Shown: positions 21,263 through 32,780, numbered from the stretch's first letter. The stretch: 64,000 bases of DNA from Corylus avellana (GCF_901000735.1 NC_081542.1:41006375-41070374); one strand, 5' to 3'. The notes: generated from the letters alone by a model not told the origin. Made by a program: numbers and translations.

Positions 21263-22498
21263 GACCTTAGCAACAACTATGTATTGTCCTAAGATTTGTA
21301 TGACAGTAGAATAATCATGTACTGTGAGCTTGAATGCTGTATGGATGACTAATGGGTTAAAAGAGTTTTCAAATTTAGTATAATAATGAATATATCTATG
21401 TTCATGGTTTGGGAATATTTTAAAGAGACTTGGAGGAAGAGAAATTAAAGTAGGCATTTATAATGCCCAACTCATACCAAGCTATTGCTTAAAGCAAGCA
21501 AAGCTTGAGTGTATGCTCTTTCGCATGGGGCACACACACGTTGAAACTAACAATTATGATCTAACTTTTATAATTAAGAGTAATGCTATAAACTACATTT
21601 TTATCATATAATTATCTCACAATGTTGATGTGTTAGTCCCACCTAACCCTTGGATCAGTCATTATTAAAAAAAAAAAAAAAAATCCAAAAGTTGGTTAGG
21701 ATTGCCATATTAGCATTGTGGGATAAAAATGTGATATCTAGCATTACTCAATAATTAAATAATCGTTGTGCATTTTTAAAATTTGTGTCTCTCTCTCCTT
21801 GCTAGAATAGAAATTCTAAGTGTGTTATGGTTTAGTTTCGTTTTGCACAAAACACATACCATTATACCATTATATCTAAGAGGAGTATTTGTTGTAACCT
21901 AGTACACACCAATTGATCAAAATTGGTAGGGACAAATAACTTCTTAAAGAAAACGATTATGTAATGCATCTTAGGAGCATTTAATTTTTTTGTTTTAGAT
22001 TTATGCACTAACATAATGATGGGTCAGCCAGGGAATTGAAGTAGATCTAATGGAAACCCATCACAACATTCTCATCAATTAGATAACAAAACAGAATAGA
22101 CAAAAAATCCAGGTAGGTGGAGTTATTTTTAATTTCAAATTGCTGCCTGATGATAACATTTATAATCAGTAATTGAAAAGTCGTTCGGTCACAGTTGGTC
22201 ATGTTCACAGCTTATGTTCATACACATTAGGTATCTACATTCTAGAGGGCGGCGTTAGAAAATGAACACATAAAATTTTCTTTAGTTCACATTAATAATT
22301 CAACTTTGTTAATAATTACACGTCTAAAACTTTACGCAAAGGCAACAAATGAGAGCCTCAACTACAACATTTCGGATGCATATTAAGTTTTATATGACTA
22401 ATTGCCAAGTCAGAGTTATGTGGTAGCTGCCATTAGCTACTCCAATATGACTACTAGACTCTAATATTTCTATGAATCTGCATGAAGGAAAAAAAATT
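21263..22498. other. Intergenic between OMT copy 2 and DUF599 gene
   Basis: Contains a MITE at 21578-21749. The stretch 21263-22356 is repeated after OMT copy 4 (54890-55979). The last 390 bases before the DUF599 start are also repeated upstream of DUF599 copy 2 (30297-30711). No further gene. Confidence 0.6.
21578..21749. mobile_element. MITE, ACATTTTTATC family
   Basis: Ends GAGTAATGCTATAAAC and, reversed, GAGTAATGCTAGATATC, then ACATTTTTATC and CACAATG on both arms. 172 bp with an A-rich centre. Sister copy at 55211-55374; decayed relatives at 8040 and 37140. Confidence 0.75.
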
Positions 22499-23194
22499 AT
22501 GGCTTTCCAAAAGGAGTACCTTGATTTGGTGTTGGTCCCAAGTGGACTGCTCATAATGTTTGCTTATCATCTCTTCCTCCTCTACAGATACCTTAATTGT
22601 CCGCACACCACGGTGATGGGTTTTGAGAACAATGACAAAATAGCTTGGGTGGAAAGAATTATGCAGATTGATAAACGGGACGTTGGAGTAGCTCTATCTG
22701 TCATATCATCAAACACATCAGCTGCAACTTTCTTGGCATCAGTCTCTTTAACGCTCTGCTCTCTCATTGGTGCTTGGATTGCAAACTCCTCCAAAGAATT
22801 TCTGCAGAGTGAATTAATCTACGGAGACACAAGGCCATCCACCATGTCTATCAAGTACATAAGCCTCCTAACCTGCTTCCTCCTCGCTTTTTCATGCTTT
22901 GTTCAGTCAGCAAGGAGCTTCGTCCATGCAAACTATCTGATAAGCACCCCAGATAGCAACATACCTGCGCAGAATGTAGAAGTGGCAGTTATAAGGGGTG
23001 GTGATTTTTGGTCACTCGGGCTTAGAGCACTTTATTTTGCTCTGGATTTGCTGCTATGGTTTTTTGGGCCGATACCCATGTTTGTTTCCTCCATTGTTAT
23101 GGTTATAGTCCTCCATTATCTTGACACAAACACAACTCTGTTGCATCAGCATAGGTCTCCAGGGAACAAGATGGTCAAAAGTGTGGCTGACTGA
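22499..23194 (+). CDS. DUF599 family membrane protein, copy 1
   Basis: Single-exon gene of 231 codons from the ATG at 22499. An in-frame ATG at 22472 would add nine residues, but homologous proteins begin at the MAFQKEYLDLVLVP-type start, with a membrane segment immediately after. About four hydrophobic segments are visible (residues about 6-25, 77-98, 118-140 and 180-211). The segment IQIDKRDVGVALSVISSNTS (22664 region) matches the family's conserved NT-containing core. DUF599 proteins are plant and bacterial integral membrane proteins with no established biochemical role. Copy 2 at 30712 differs by one residue in the aligned protein (Ser versus Cys in the first membrane segment). No disabling change. 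Confidence 0.85.
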   Translation: MAFQKEYLDLVLVPSGLLIMFAYHLFLLYRYLNCPHTTVMGFENNDKIAWVERIMQIDKRDVGVALSVISSNTSAATFLASVSLTLCSLIGAWIANSSKEFLQSELIYGDTRPSTMSIKYISLLTCFLLAFSCFVQSARSFVHANYLISTPDSNIPAQNVEVAVIRGGDFWSLGLRALYFALDLLLWFFGPIPMFVSSIVMVIVLHYLDTNTTLLHQHRSPGNKMVKSVAD

Positions 23195-24239
23195 ATATCC
23201 ATGGCATTCGTGGCCCTTTACCATCATGGTGTGTAATGCCAAATTATGCTTGTGCATAATATGAACCAAATTCTTGATTGGTAAATGCAAATTGTTTTTT
23301 TTTCTTTGACTTTTTTGTAATTAAAGAGAAAATCCTCATCTTAACTTGTTTTCCTGCTACATATGAACAATACTATGTCTCACCCTCGGTTGTTATCTTG
23401 GTTTTGATTTGACTGTAGTTATTTAACATCTCTGCTCCAAAATCTGGATTTGCATCAGGTTTTATAGAATATAAGATATGGTTCCATAATGAGTATATAT
23501 TTCTTATAGGATAATTTATTGATTATAATCAAATTTGATGTGTTAAACAAGCCACATGTAGTAGATGACAAATCGTTAACTTTGACGATAAAATGACAAA
23601 GAGATCTAACGTGTACAAAGCTTGAAGACCTTATTCTTGAATTGAAAACCTAATGACTAAATCCAAATCAGGGGCTAAATATGATTTTTTTTTCCTAAAA
23701 GAATTATTTGATGATCACCATACTTATCTTTAGTTTTACCTACCCTAATTGTGTTACAAATAGGAATAAATTTCATTAAAGAATAAAAGCAAGAGATATA
23801 GTCATTTCGAGCTCTTTTCAAATAGTGGACGTAAGTGTCTAATATCGAACCACCCGTAAATCTCTTCGTGTTATTTTCGCATTTCTTCTGCAATTTACAT
23901 TTTATTAAGAGAAGTTTATCCGAGAGAACGCAGCATCATGATCTTCAATTCCTAATTCCATGCAAATCAGGATGTGAAGATTGTGTCAACATCACGTTTG
24001 ATGGATACTTTTACAAGGCTTTTGGTAAATGAGGTTTAGGTGGGATGAAACTTCTGTATAAAATGAGATGAAGGTAACATTGGAAAATGACATGAACCTT
24101 CTGATGAAACCACACCTTACGACTATGATGCACCAAAGACGTGGATAAGTCATGTTTATGGATCAATATCAATTTGACCCCACAAGCATTTGAGTTGCCA
24201 AGGAAATTGGGTTACTGGGGAAGAATTTTGAAGCCATCG
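23195..24239. other. 3' flank of DUF599 copy 1
   Basis: Non-coding. The part to about 23935 is repeated downstream of DUF599 copy 2 (31408-32150). The part from about 24030 is repeated near the window end (62920 onward). No gene recognised. Confidence 0.55.
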
Positions 24240-24369
24240 GCAGCTTTTTATTAATATGTACACGCAACACAGCTAGTATTTGGAAACATGTAACTCATAA
24301 TTAAAGGCCCCATTTTGGCCCATTGCCCCCCTATGTTGATGTTGCTTCTTAAATATTCCTTTTCTTCTC

Positions 24370-24492
24370 CCAATATTTTGTTGGAAGGTGATGCTTCTCA
24401 AGTTATCACGGCTATCAACAATGCCAACCATTGTGCTGATTGGCCCATTGCCCCTATTGTGAATCATATTATCTACAATCTTTCTTCCTAAT
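24370..24492 (+). pseudogene. RNase H-like relic of a LINE or related element
   Basis: The plus frame reads LEGDASQVITAINNANHC, then DWPIAPIVNHIIYNLSS and a stop. This is the pattern of the RNase H domain (acidic E.DA, then the D-W..-P...-I block) found at the C-terminus of plant L1 ORF2 and in stand-alone RVT_3 fragments. Only about 40 codons remain. A second copy at about 63250-63370 has Val-Glu-Gly-Asp and continues past the stop position. Confidence 0.45.
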
Positions 24493-24775
24493 TTTGTGTT
24501 TGATCCTGCACTTGATATTAAATGAGATATTAAACGACTAAGGAGGTCGATAAGCCAATCTAATCCGAATAATGCGATTGATTTATGTCCTGATCAACCT
24601 GATATAAATTTTCAGTTCCAAAAACAAAATATTGGGGTTGTAATTGAAGCGAGTCAAGCATGTATCACTTAATAATTAAACGGGTTTCTACAGTCATGAA
24701 TCAAGTTTAATGAACGGTTTGTCAATCTGACTTATTTATTTACAGCCCTAAACCCTAAGTCTTAAGCCCAGCCAT

Positions 24776-25075
24776 CAGGGTGTGTTTGTTAAAGGGTTTT
24801 GATCTGATACTGTAGCAAAAATTGATTGATGTAAAAAAAATAAAAAAATAAGGATATAATTTTTATTTTTATTTTTATTTTTTGAAAAAATGAAAAAGTA
24901 AAAATGTTTGATATGGAAAAATGAAAATATTTTGTTTTGTAGTGATTTTTTTTTATTTGAATAATAATAAAAAGTAATTTATGTGATATAAAAAGTAAGA
25001 GAATGTTGAAAAAACGAAAAGGTGAGATGAATAATATTTAACCAAAATCGTTTAGCAAACGGGGCCTCAGTGTTC
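24776..25075. mobile_element. MITE (GGCCCCGTTTG family)
   Basis: The left end GGGTGTGTTTGTTAAAGGG and the reversed right end GAGGCCCCGTTTGCTAAACG are imperfect inverted repeats around an A/T-rich centre with the words TAAAAAGTAAGAGAATGTTG. Another copy is at 63645-63935, and related ends occur near 16840 and 50525. Confidence 0.55.
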
Positions 25076-25216
25076 GCCAGTGAACTAAAACACCCACACT
25101 AAGCAGTGACAGGTTATCACATGCAGGGGTGGAACCAAATCAAACATATCAACTTAGCCAAAAAAAAAAAAATCGAACCATCAAAGTAATTATTCGAAAA
25201 TTGCCAAGGCATTAAT

Positions 25217-25265
<49 letters not shown>

Positions 25266-26049
25266 CTTTTATAAAAAATTTAAGAATCTTTAGAGTTGCC
25301 AATGACCACCCAATTCTAAGGATAGGTCCCCAAGCACATGCCCTACTAATAAATGCCAAATGGTACGTTAAGTTATCCTATGAAGCCAGCATTTCAACAA
25401 AAATGTATACCATATTGTATTTATCACAATGTTATACAAAAAGAAGCTTAATTTTATATGCCACCCATGTGCTCACCCACACCCATTATTTCAATTTTCA
25501 ACTGCATATTAAATTTGACAACAGCTCCACCACTTGTGAAAGATGAGGCTCCATGCAAGTACAGCTCCAGCTTCAATTTTGCTCAGAAAAGTGGGGAAAA
25601 AAAGGGACCAGCTTGAAGTTTTGTGTCAACCATACATATATAGAGTTCAATTCAAGTTGGGCCTTATCCTTAAGCAAGAGGCCAATTGCAATTGAAGGTC
25701 TACATGGATGAGAGTACTACCGGTAGCCATTTTTATTTATTTATTTTTAAAAAAATATAAGGAATGAAACTACTTTTTGCTTTCATATTTAAATAAACAA
25801 CACAATAACTTTCTTTATATTTTTTTATATATCATTTAAATATTCTTTTAATTAAATGATAGGGGAAAGAGAAAAAGAAGAGGAACATTTAAATATTGTT
25901 TCAAATAAATATTATAGGAAAGATAAGGTTTTTTTTATATATATTAAAATAATGTTAAGGAAATCAAGGGTAGCACTTTTGCTTCGTTTGGTATTCCTTT
26001 GGTTTGGGAAACAACAAGGAAGTTTGTTTCAAGTGATTTTTTTAAGAGT
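25076..26049. other. Non-coding stretch with TA microsatellite
   Basis: Contains a TA run at 25220-25263. The one longer plus frame (25856-26209) has low-complexity, unfamiliar content and overlaps the SINE-like element; I do not consider it a gene. Confidence 0.5.
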
Positions 26050-26336
26050 TTTTCTTACATTTAGAGAAATAAATGATGTGACAATTCTACATGGGTGTGA
26101 CCATGGTAGCACACGTCCGTTGGAAACTACTCAAGAAAGGCTTAGACGGCAAGAATCGCATGCGCTCCCTCAAGACCAATTAAGCCATAGCTTGACACAG
26201 CTCCACTAAGACATTAATAGTTCCTAAGTCGGCTAATACTAATCAGGTTTGTATGAATAATTCTCCATTACAGAGATTCGAACTCACGCCCTAATACATT
26301 TCCAACCTTATAGGAATTTTCTTACCACTAGCTAAA
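26050..26336 (-). mobile_element. tRNA-derived SINE candidate
   Basis: On the minus strand a pol III A box, TAGCTAGTGGTAAG (26334-26321), is followed about 40 bases later by a B box, GAGTTCGAATCTCTG (26285-26271), as in a tRNA head. A non-coding body continues to about 26050. I could not delimit the tail or a target duplication. Confidence 0.45.
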
Positions 26337-27005
26337 ACTTTCTTTTCTTTTTTCAGCTCAAGCCACAAAACGGAAGGGAAAAACTAGAAAAAAATAATAA
26401 TAATAAAATACAAATATGCAATGCAAAATTGGGCCAGAAGTAATGAAATCTTTAAGATGAAGATCATTGTTATCATCCTTATCATATATTTCCTAACCCA
26501 AAATGAACACTCTGAAATCCTTTACTAGGACCCATTTCTTAAGTGTGTAAAACCTTGCTTTTGGGGAAAAAATGATGTTGACCCACAAAATAAAAAACTC
26601 ATCAAGGGTAGGTGAGGTCCCCATTAATTTATATATTCATGGTCATAGGCATATGCCTAATCTTGTGAAGCCTCAATTGTGGGCCTTGCACGCCACAATA
26701 TTTAAGTTACATGGTACTATATTTCCTACCAATCCATGGAAGTCAACTTTTTTTTGGTGTTGGGGGGGGGCCGCCTTCTGAGGGAAGATTAGCTGCAGAA
26801 GCAATACTTCTTTAGGCTGTCTCAGTTAATGTTGTTCCTCTGGATTTATTTGATCAATCTTATAAATACAAAGTGTATTCTCATAATAATTACAGTTTAA
26901 AATTCTAAAACTTCTTCTGCTTCATTACATTAACCATGGTTCTGCATTTAATATTACAATAGTGATTTTCTATTTTTATTAGCTTAAACTTGGAAAAAAT
27001 ATAAA
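26337..27005. other. Non-coding, no feature recognised
   Basis: AT-rich sequence with no credible gene; short plus frames have no family features. Confidence 0.5.
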
Positions 27006-27800
27006 AAAGTCCCCCAAACTACCAACCGTTTTTTATTTAGCTCCCTAATGTTCCAAAAGTGATAAAATAGCCCCCCCAAACTACCAAATAGTTGCAATTT
27101 GGTCATTCTATTAGTCATTACCGTCAAATAGGATGAAAAATTCAAAACTACGTCGTTTTGGTAAGATTAAGTTACTAATTAAAATGCCATTTTGAAAAAA
27201 AAAAAAAAAAAAAAAAATTAAACAAGCAAGCAAAACGGCATTGTTTTGCTTTAAATTAGGTTTCCTTATCCTTACCAAAACGGCACAAACTACGAGCCGT
27301 TTTCGATTTAGCCCCCTAATGTTTTCAAAGTGATAAAATAGCCCCACAAACTATCAAACAGTTGCAATTTGGCCACTCTATTAGTCATTACCGTCAAATA
27401 GGATGGAAAATTCAAAACTATGTCGTTTTGGTAAGGTTAAGTTACTAAAATGCCATTTTGAAAAGAAAAAAAAATTAAAATAAGCAAGCAAAACGCCGCC
27501 GTTTTGCTTTAAATTAGGTTTCCTTATCCTTACCAAAACGGCGCAAACTACCAACCGTTTTCGATTTAGCCCTATAATATTCTAAAAGTGATAAAATAGA
27601 CCCCCAAACTACCAAACAATTGTAATTTAGCCACTCCGTTAGTCATTACCGTCAAATAGGATGGAAAATTCAAAACTACGTCATTTTGGTAAGGTTAAGT
27701 TACTAAAATGCCATTTTGAGGAAAAAAAAAATTTAAACAAGCAAGCAAAACAGTGCGGTTTTGCTTTAAATTAGGTTTCCTTATCCTTACCAAAATGGCG
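27006..27800. repeat. Three-unit tandem array, about 260 bp period
   Basis: Units begin near CAAACTACCAACCG at 27015, 27286 and 27544 (spacings 271 and 258). Each carries CATTACCGTCAAATAGGATG, AAACTACGTCGTTTTGG, a variable poly-A tract and GCTTTAAATTAGGTTTCC. The poly-A length explains most of the spacing difference. The ACGTCGTTTTGG and CCAAAACGGCG words make inverted repeats around each unit boundary. Confidence 0.85.
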
Positions 27801-28411
27801 CCGTTTTGGTTAGTTGTAGGAATTAAAACAAAACCGTTCAGCAACTCTTCTCCCCCACGACAACCTGCAATTTTTTTAAGGTTCTCTACTCAACCCATTA
27901 AACTCAAACTACTCAACCACCATGCGAAAGCATAAAACCTTCTCATTGCCCCCTAAAAAATTGTAGGTTGTCGTGAGGGGATTGCTCTCTGTTTTCTCTA
28001 TGGGGGTTGGGGAGAGAGGGGATTGCTCTCTGTTTTCTCTCTCTTTTTTCTCACATTTCGCTTTCTTTCTTTCTTTCTCTGTTCCTTCTTTTTCTTTTTC
28101 CTGTTTTGGGATTCTTTTTGTTTTCTGGCTTTCTTTTCGTCTCAAACAGGTCACACCTCCTAAATTCTCCATGTATGGTTTTTCCACTTGCTCAATGCTC
28201 TGTTTTGTGATGTTTCATTGCAGAGCACCCCAATGGCCATGGCCATTGGTAACAAAAACGGTGTCGTTGTTAGTAATGAAGTGAATATGAATCAGAAATG
28301 ACATGGGTTTCTTTCTTTAATCCTCTTCTTGGCCTCCTGCATATTTAGAAATAATATAAAGAAAATGGTTTTTGTGGTGTGAGCATACATCCCCACAAAG
28401 AAAATTATTTA
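27801..28411. other. CT-rich region, possible 5' end of a lost gene
   Basis: A CT-rich tract (27975-28130) is followed by a possible intron (donor CAGGTCACACC near 28149, acceptor TTGCAG near 28223) and an ATG-led frame of about 22 codons starting MAMAIGNKNGV at 28233. It looks like the 5' leader and first codons of a plant gene whose remainder is not here, but I cannot name it. Confidence 0.2.
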
Positions 28412-28663
28412 TGTTAAAATAAACTTTAGAATACTAGAGTATATAGGGGTAAACTAAATATTGTATTTCTGTGTATTTAGAACTGTATACAATGACGCCT
28501 ATTTATAGTTGAATAAGGCCAGACAGAATAGGAAATACAATCACAGAATTAATGTACAATATTACAAAATAATATCAATGTATATACAGGGAAAATATAT
28601 CAAATCAGCAATTATGGTGATTATCAGAATATAATCAGAATATATTCTGATTATATTCTAACA
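28412..28663 (-). repeat. 3' LTR of Copia element 2
   Basis: 252 bp. Read on the minus strand it starts TGTTAGAATATAATC and ends GTTTATTTTAACA, with a TATA box CTATAAATAG (28508-28499). Directly upstream in element direction is a polypurine tract, TTGAGGGGGGA. It is the 3' LTR because the RNase H end of pol precedes it. Confidence 0.75.
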
Positions 28664-30290
28664 TCCCCCCTCAAACTCAAGGTGGTAATGTAGATGCCAA
28701 CTTGAGTTTGGAAACATGATCACGGAACCGTCCAGGTGGATGTACTTTGGTGAACACATCAGCCAACTGATCAGCGGAAGCAATGGGACAAAGACGGAGA
28801 GTTCCCTGCAAAAGATGATGGTGCACAAAATGACAGTCGATCTGAATGTGTTTAGTACGTTCATGAAACACATCATTATGCGCAATTTGAATTGCACTTC
28901 GATTGTCACAAAAGATAGGAGAACTGGAGGTCTAAGAAACACCCATATCATATAGGAGCCAACAAAGCCAGAGGAGCTCAGAGGTGGTGTCAACAAGAGC
29001 ACGATACTCAGCTTCGGTGCTAGAGCGGGCAACAACAGATTGTTTCTTGCTACGCCAAGAGATGAGAGAATCACCAAGTAAGAAACAATAACCCGTGGTG
29101 GAACGACGATCAGTGGAATCACCTGCCCAATTAGCATCTGAATAGACATGTAAGTCTAATGATGAGTGAGAAGAGAAATGCAAACCATGAAACAAGGTGC
29201 CCTTCACGTAGTGAAGGATGCGAAGAACAACCGCATAATGAGCTGAGCGTGGCGCTGTCATAAACTGACTAACAAGGTGGACTGCATAGGCAAGATCCGG
29301 TCATGTCACAGTAAGATAGATGAGACTACCAACTAACTGTCGATAGAGAGTGGCATCAGAAAGTAGCTCACCATCAGTGGCACGAAGTTTGACATTTGTC
29401 TCTAGAGGGCTATCAACAATTTTGCAATCAATAAGGCCAGCTCGTGAGAGGAGATCTGAAGCATACTTGGCTTGAGAGAGATAGTAACCATTTGGATCAG
29501 AAGACACTTCCAATCCAAGAAAGTAACTGAGAAAACCCAAATCCTTCATCTCAAATTGTTGGCTCAAAAACTGTTGAAGGTTATGAATACCAACAGTATC
29601 ATCTCCAGTAATAATCATATCATCAACATATAGTAAGAGGAGAATGAGACCAGGATCAGATCGCCGGATAAAAAGAGTAGAGTCATATGGGCTAGAAACA
29701 AACCCAATCTGCGCAATAGTGGAACTGAATTTGGCAAACCAAGCCCGTGGAGCCTGTTTCAGACCGTATACTGCCCGGCGAAGTCGGCAAACCTTGTGTG
29801 GCAGATGATCGTACCTAGGAGGAGGCTGCATATGAACTTCTTCACTAAGATCACCATTGAGAAATGCGTTTTTCACATCCATTTGAAAAAGATCCCAACG
29901 ACGCACAGAAGCCACAGCAAGGAGTGATCGAACAGAAGTAAGGCGAGCCACTGGTGCAAAAGTCTCCTCATAATCAATACCATACTCTTGATTGAACCCT
30001 TTTGCCACAAGACGTGCCTTGTATCGCTCAATAGACCCATCCGATTTTGTCTTAATTTTGTATACCCAGTCGCACCCTACCGCAGTTTTGCCTGGAGGTA
30101 AATCAACTAAGTCCCAAGTATGGGTTTTGGAAAGGGCATTAAGTTCTTCAGACATAGCATTCTGCCAAAGAGGGTTAGGATGAGCCTCACGGAAGGAGTG
30201 AGGTTCATGGAGAGTAGCAAGAGCAGAATAACAGTGATAATCATGAAGATGGGAAAGAAGAGATGTTACCCGAGTAGAACGACGAGGTAG
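28664..30290 (-). pseudogene. Copia element 2: reverse transcriptase and RNase H part
   Basis: Minus-strand frame 30155-29301 encodes the Ty1/Copia reverse transcriptase, from TWDLVDLPPGKTAVGCDWVYK through the catalytic YVDD near residue 178 to the end of the domain. A TGA at about 29300 stops the frame where an Arg is expected before PDLAYAV. The RNase H domain follows (YSDANWAGD, STEAEYRAL, then CDNRSA and ADVFTK), with one more stop at about 28932. Gag, protease and integrase are absent: at 30290 the sequence switches abruptly to the DUF599 upstream flank. The element drives replication by cDNA copying in virus-like particles, but this copy is dead. Confidence 0.85.
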
Positions 30291-30711
30291 GTGGAGTTAT
30301 TTTTAATTTCAAATTGCTGCCAGATGATAACATTTATAATCAATAATTCAAGTCGTTCGGTCACAGTTGGTCACGTTCACAGCTTATGTTCATACACATT
30401 AGGTATCTACATTCTAGAGGGCGGCGTTAGAAAACGAACACATAAAATTTTCTTTAGTTCACATTAATAATTCAACTTTGTTAATAATTACACGTCTAAA
30501 ACTTTACGCAAAGGCAAAAAATGAGAGCCTCAACTACAACATTTCGGATGCATATTAAGTTTTATACGACTAATTGCCAAGTCAGAGTTATGTGGTAGCT
30601 GCCATTAGCTACTCCAATATGACTACTAGCCTAGTCAAAGTTAAATGGTAACAAAAAATATAGTTTAAAGACTCCAATATTTCTATGAATCTGCATGAAG
30701 GAAAGAAAATT
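30291..30711 (+). repeat. Duplicated upstream flank of DUF599 copy 2
   Basis: Starts GGTAGGTGGAGTTATTTTTA and follows 22107-22498 nearly base for base. One block of about 40 bases just before the start (TAGTCAAAGTTAAATGG...) is found only here. Confidence 0.8.
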
Positions 30712-31407
30712 ATGGCTTTCCAAAAGGAGTACCTTGATTTGGTGTTGGTCCCTTGTGGACTGCTCATAATGTTTGCTTATCATCTCTTCCTCCTCTACAG
30801 ATACCTTAATTGTCCGCACACCACGGTGATGGGTTTTGAGAACAATGACAAAATAGCTTGGGTGGAAAGAATTATGCAGATTGATAAACGGGACGTTGGA
30901 GTAGCTCTATCTGTCATATCATCAAACACATCAGCTGCAACTTTCTTGGCATCAGTCTCTTTAACGCTCTGCTCTCTCATTGGTGCTTGGATTGCAAACT
31001 CCTCTAAAGAATTTCTGCAGAGTGAATTAATCTACGGAGACACAAGGCCATCCACCATGTCTATCAAGTACATAAGCCTCCTAACCTGCTTCCTCCTCGC
31101 TTTTTCATGCTTTGTTCAGTCAGCAAGGAGCTTCGTCCATGCAAACTATCTGATAAGCACCCCAGATAGCAACATACCTGCGCAGAATGTGGAAGTGGCA
31201 GTTATAAGGGGTGGTGATTTTTGGTCACTCGGGCTTAGAGCACTTTATTTTGCTCTGGATTTGCTGCTATGGTTTTTTGGGCCGATACCCATGTTTGTTT
31301 CCTCCATTGTTATGGTTATAGTCCTCCATTATCTTGACACAAACACAACTCTGTTGCATCAGCATAGGTCCCCAGGGAACAAGATGGTCAAAAGCGTGGC
31401 TGACTGA
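30712..31407 (+). CDS. DUF599 family membrane protein, copy 2
   Basis: A 231-codon single-exon gene from the ATG at 30712; the in-frame ATG at 30685 is less likely for the same reason as in copy 1. It is identical in protein to copy 1 except Cys for Ser in VLVP(C/S)GLLIM of the first membrane segment. The about four membrane segments, the DKRDVGVALSVISSN core and the C-terminal HQHRSPGNKMVKS are all kept. About 415 bp of upstream flank is shared with copy 1, so its proximal promoter may have been copied. Beyond 30290 it is joined to Copia sequence. Function unknown, as for the family. Confidence 0.83.
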   Translation: MAFQKEYLDLVLVPCGLLIMFAYHLFLLYRYLNCPHTTVMGFENNDKIAWVERIMQIDKRDVGVALSVISSNTSAATFLASVSLTLCSLIGAWIANSSKEFLQSELIYGDTRPSTMSIKYISLLTCFLLAFSCFVQSARSFVHANYLISTPDSNIPAQNVEVAVIRGGDFWSLGLRALYFALDLLLWFFGPIPMFVSSIVMVIVLHYLDTNTTLLHQHRSPGNKMVKSVAD

Positions 31408-32154
31408 ATATCCATGGCATTCGTGGCCCTTTACCATCATGGTGTGCAATGCCAAATTATGCTTGTGCATAAAATGAACCAAATTCTTGATTGGTAAATG
31501 CAAATTGTTTTTTTTTTCTCTGATTTTTTTGCAATTAAAGAGAAAATCCTCATCTTAACTTGTTTTCCTGCTATATATGAACAATACTATGTCTCACCCT
31601 CGGCTGTTGTCATGGTTTTGATTTGACGGTAGTTATTTAACATCTCTGCTCCAAAATCCAGATTTGCATCAGGATTTTTAGAATATAAGAATTGGTTCCA
31701 TAATGCGTATATATTTCTTGTAGGATAATTTATTGATTACAATCAAATTTGATATGTTAAACAAGTCATATTTAGTAGTTGACAAATCGTTAACTTTGAC
31801 GCTAAAATGACAAAGAGACCTTACGTGTACAAAACTTGAAGACCTTGTTCTTGAATTGAAAACCTAATGACAAAATCCAAATCAAGGGCTAAATATGATT
31901 TTTTTCCTAAAAGAATTATTTGATGATCACCATACTTATCTTTAGTTTTACCTACACTAATTGTGTTACAAATAGGAATAAATTTTATTAAAGAATAAAA
32001 GTAAGAGATATAGTCATTTCGAGCTATTCTCAAATAGTGGACGTAAGCGTCTAATACCGAACCACCAGTAAATCTTCGTATTATTTTCGTTTTTCTTCTG
32101 CAATTTACATTTTATTAAGAGAAGTTTATCTGAGGGAATGCAGCATCATGATCT
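31408..32154. repeat. Duplicated downstream flank of DUF599 copy 2
   Basis: Matches 23195-23935 with scattered substitutions and ends in CATCATGATCTTCCA, where it switches to hAT interior sequence. No gene. Confidence 0.75.
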
Positions 32155-32680
32155 TCCAATTAGCAATCCTAGTGTTCACGTACTAAAAACCCTAATTTAA
32201 TTCATACTATACAATTTAGGGTTTATGTCCATACTATAAACAATAGTGAAATCAAAGCTTTAAACCCATTTATCTATAAACCCCGATCTTAAATCAAGCA
32301 TAGAAATCCACTACACACAAAAGCCCCTAGTTAATTTTAAGAATTTAGCTTCTTACTAAAATTCTCCCAAATTCGGACCTAATCAAAAATTCCCTAAATC
32401 ATTATGATTTGAAACTTGAAATTCAATGAGTGGAACAAAAACACAGAGAAACTAGAGATTTCTCAATGGCATTAGTTATAAAAACCCATCAAAATAAAAC
32501 CCATCAAAAATTCTCATACGTCCATACCAAATCAAGAACAAGAAATCCTCACAGAGAAAAGATCCAAGATTTACATGCATATATAAAGAAAATAACAACA
32601 AAAAACGCATAAATTTTCAAGTAGTAATAGAAATTTCCAAGTTTCCAAGCCGACAGCTAATCTACGAAGGAAAAAAAAAA
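32155..32680 (-). mobile_element. hAT-Tip100-like element, copy D (fragment)
   Basis: Starting at ATTAGCAATCCTAGTG, this matches the interior of copy C (about 51695-52200) and, reversed, copies A and B. Both ends are missing: one at the junction at 32155, the other in the gap at 32681. Confidence 0.75.
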
Positions 32681-32780
32681 NNNNNNNNNNNNNNNNNNNN
32701 NNNNNNNNNNNNNNNNNNNNNNNNNNNNNNNNNNNNNNNNNNNNNNNNNNNNNNNNNNNNNNNNNNNNNNNNNNNNNNNN
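32681..32780. other. Assembly gap (100 N)
   Basis: Gap between the hAT fragment and the reverse-transcriptase end of Copia element 1; the rest of that element may be hidden here. Confidence 0.95.

Noticed and set aside
25856..26209. 117-codon plus frame
   Set aside because: It overlaps the SINE-like element and low-complexity AT-rich DNA; no family features.
27973..28284. 103-codon frame rich in Ser, Phe and Leu
   Set aside because: It is a translation of a CT-rich leader-like tract; no domain and no consistent codon signal.
29992..30183. Plus-strand open frame over Copia element 2
   Set aside because: It is the opposite strand of a well-supported reverse-transcriptase frame and has no features of its own; the same holds for plus frames at 33082, 34217, 34829 and 58184.
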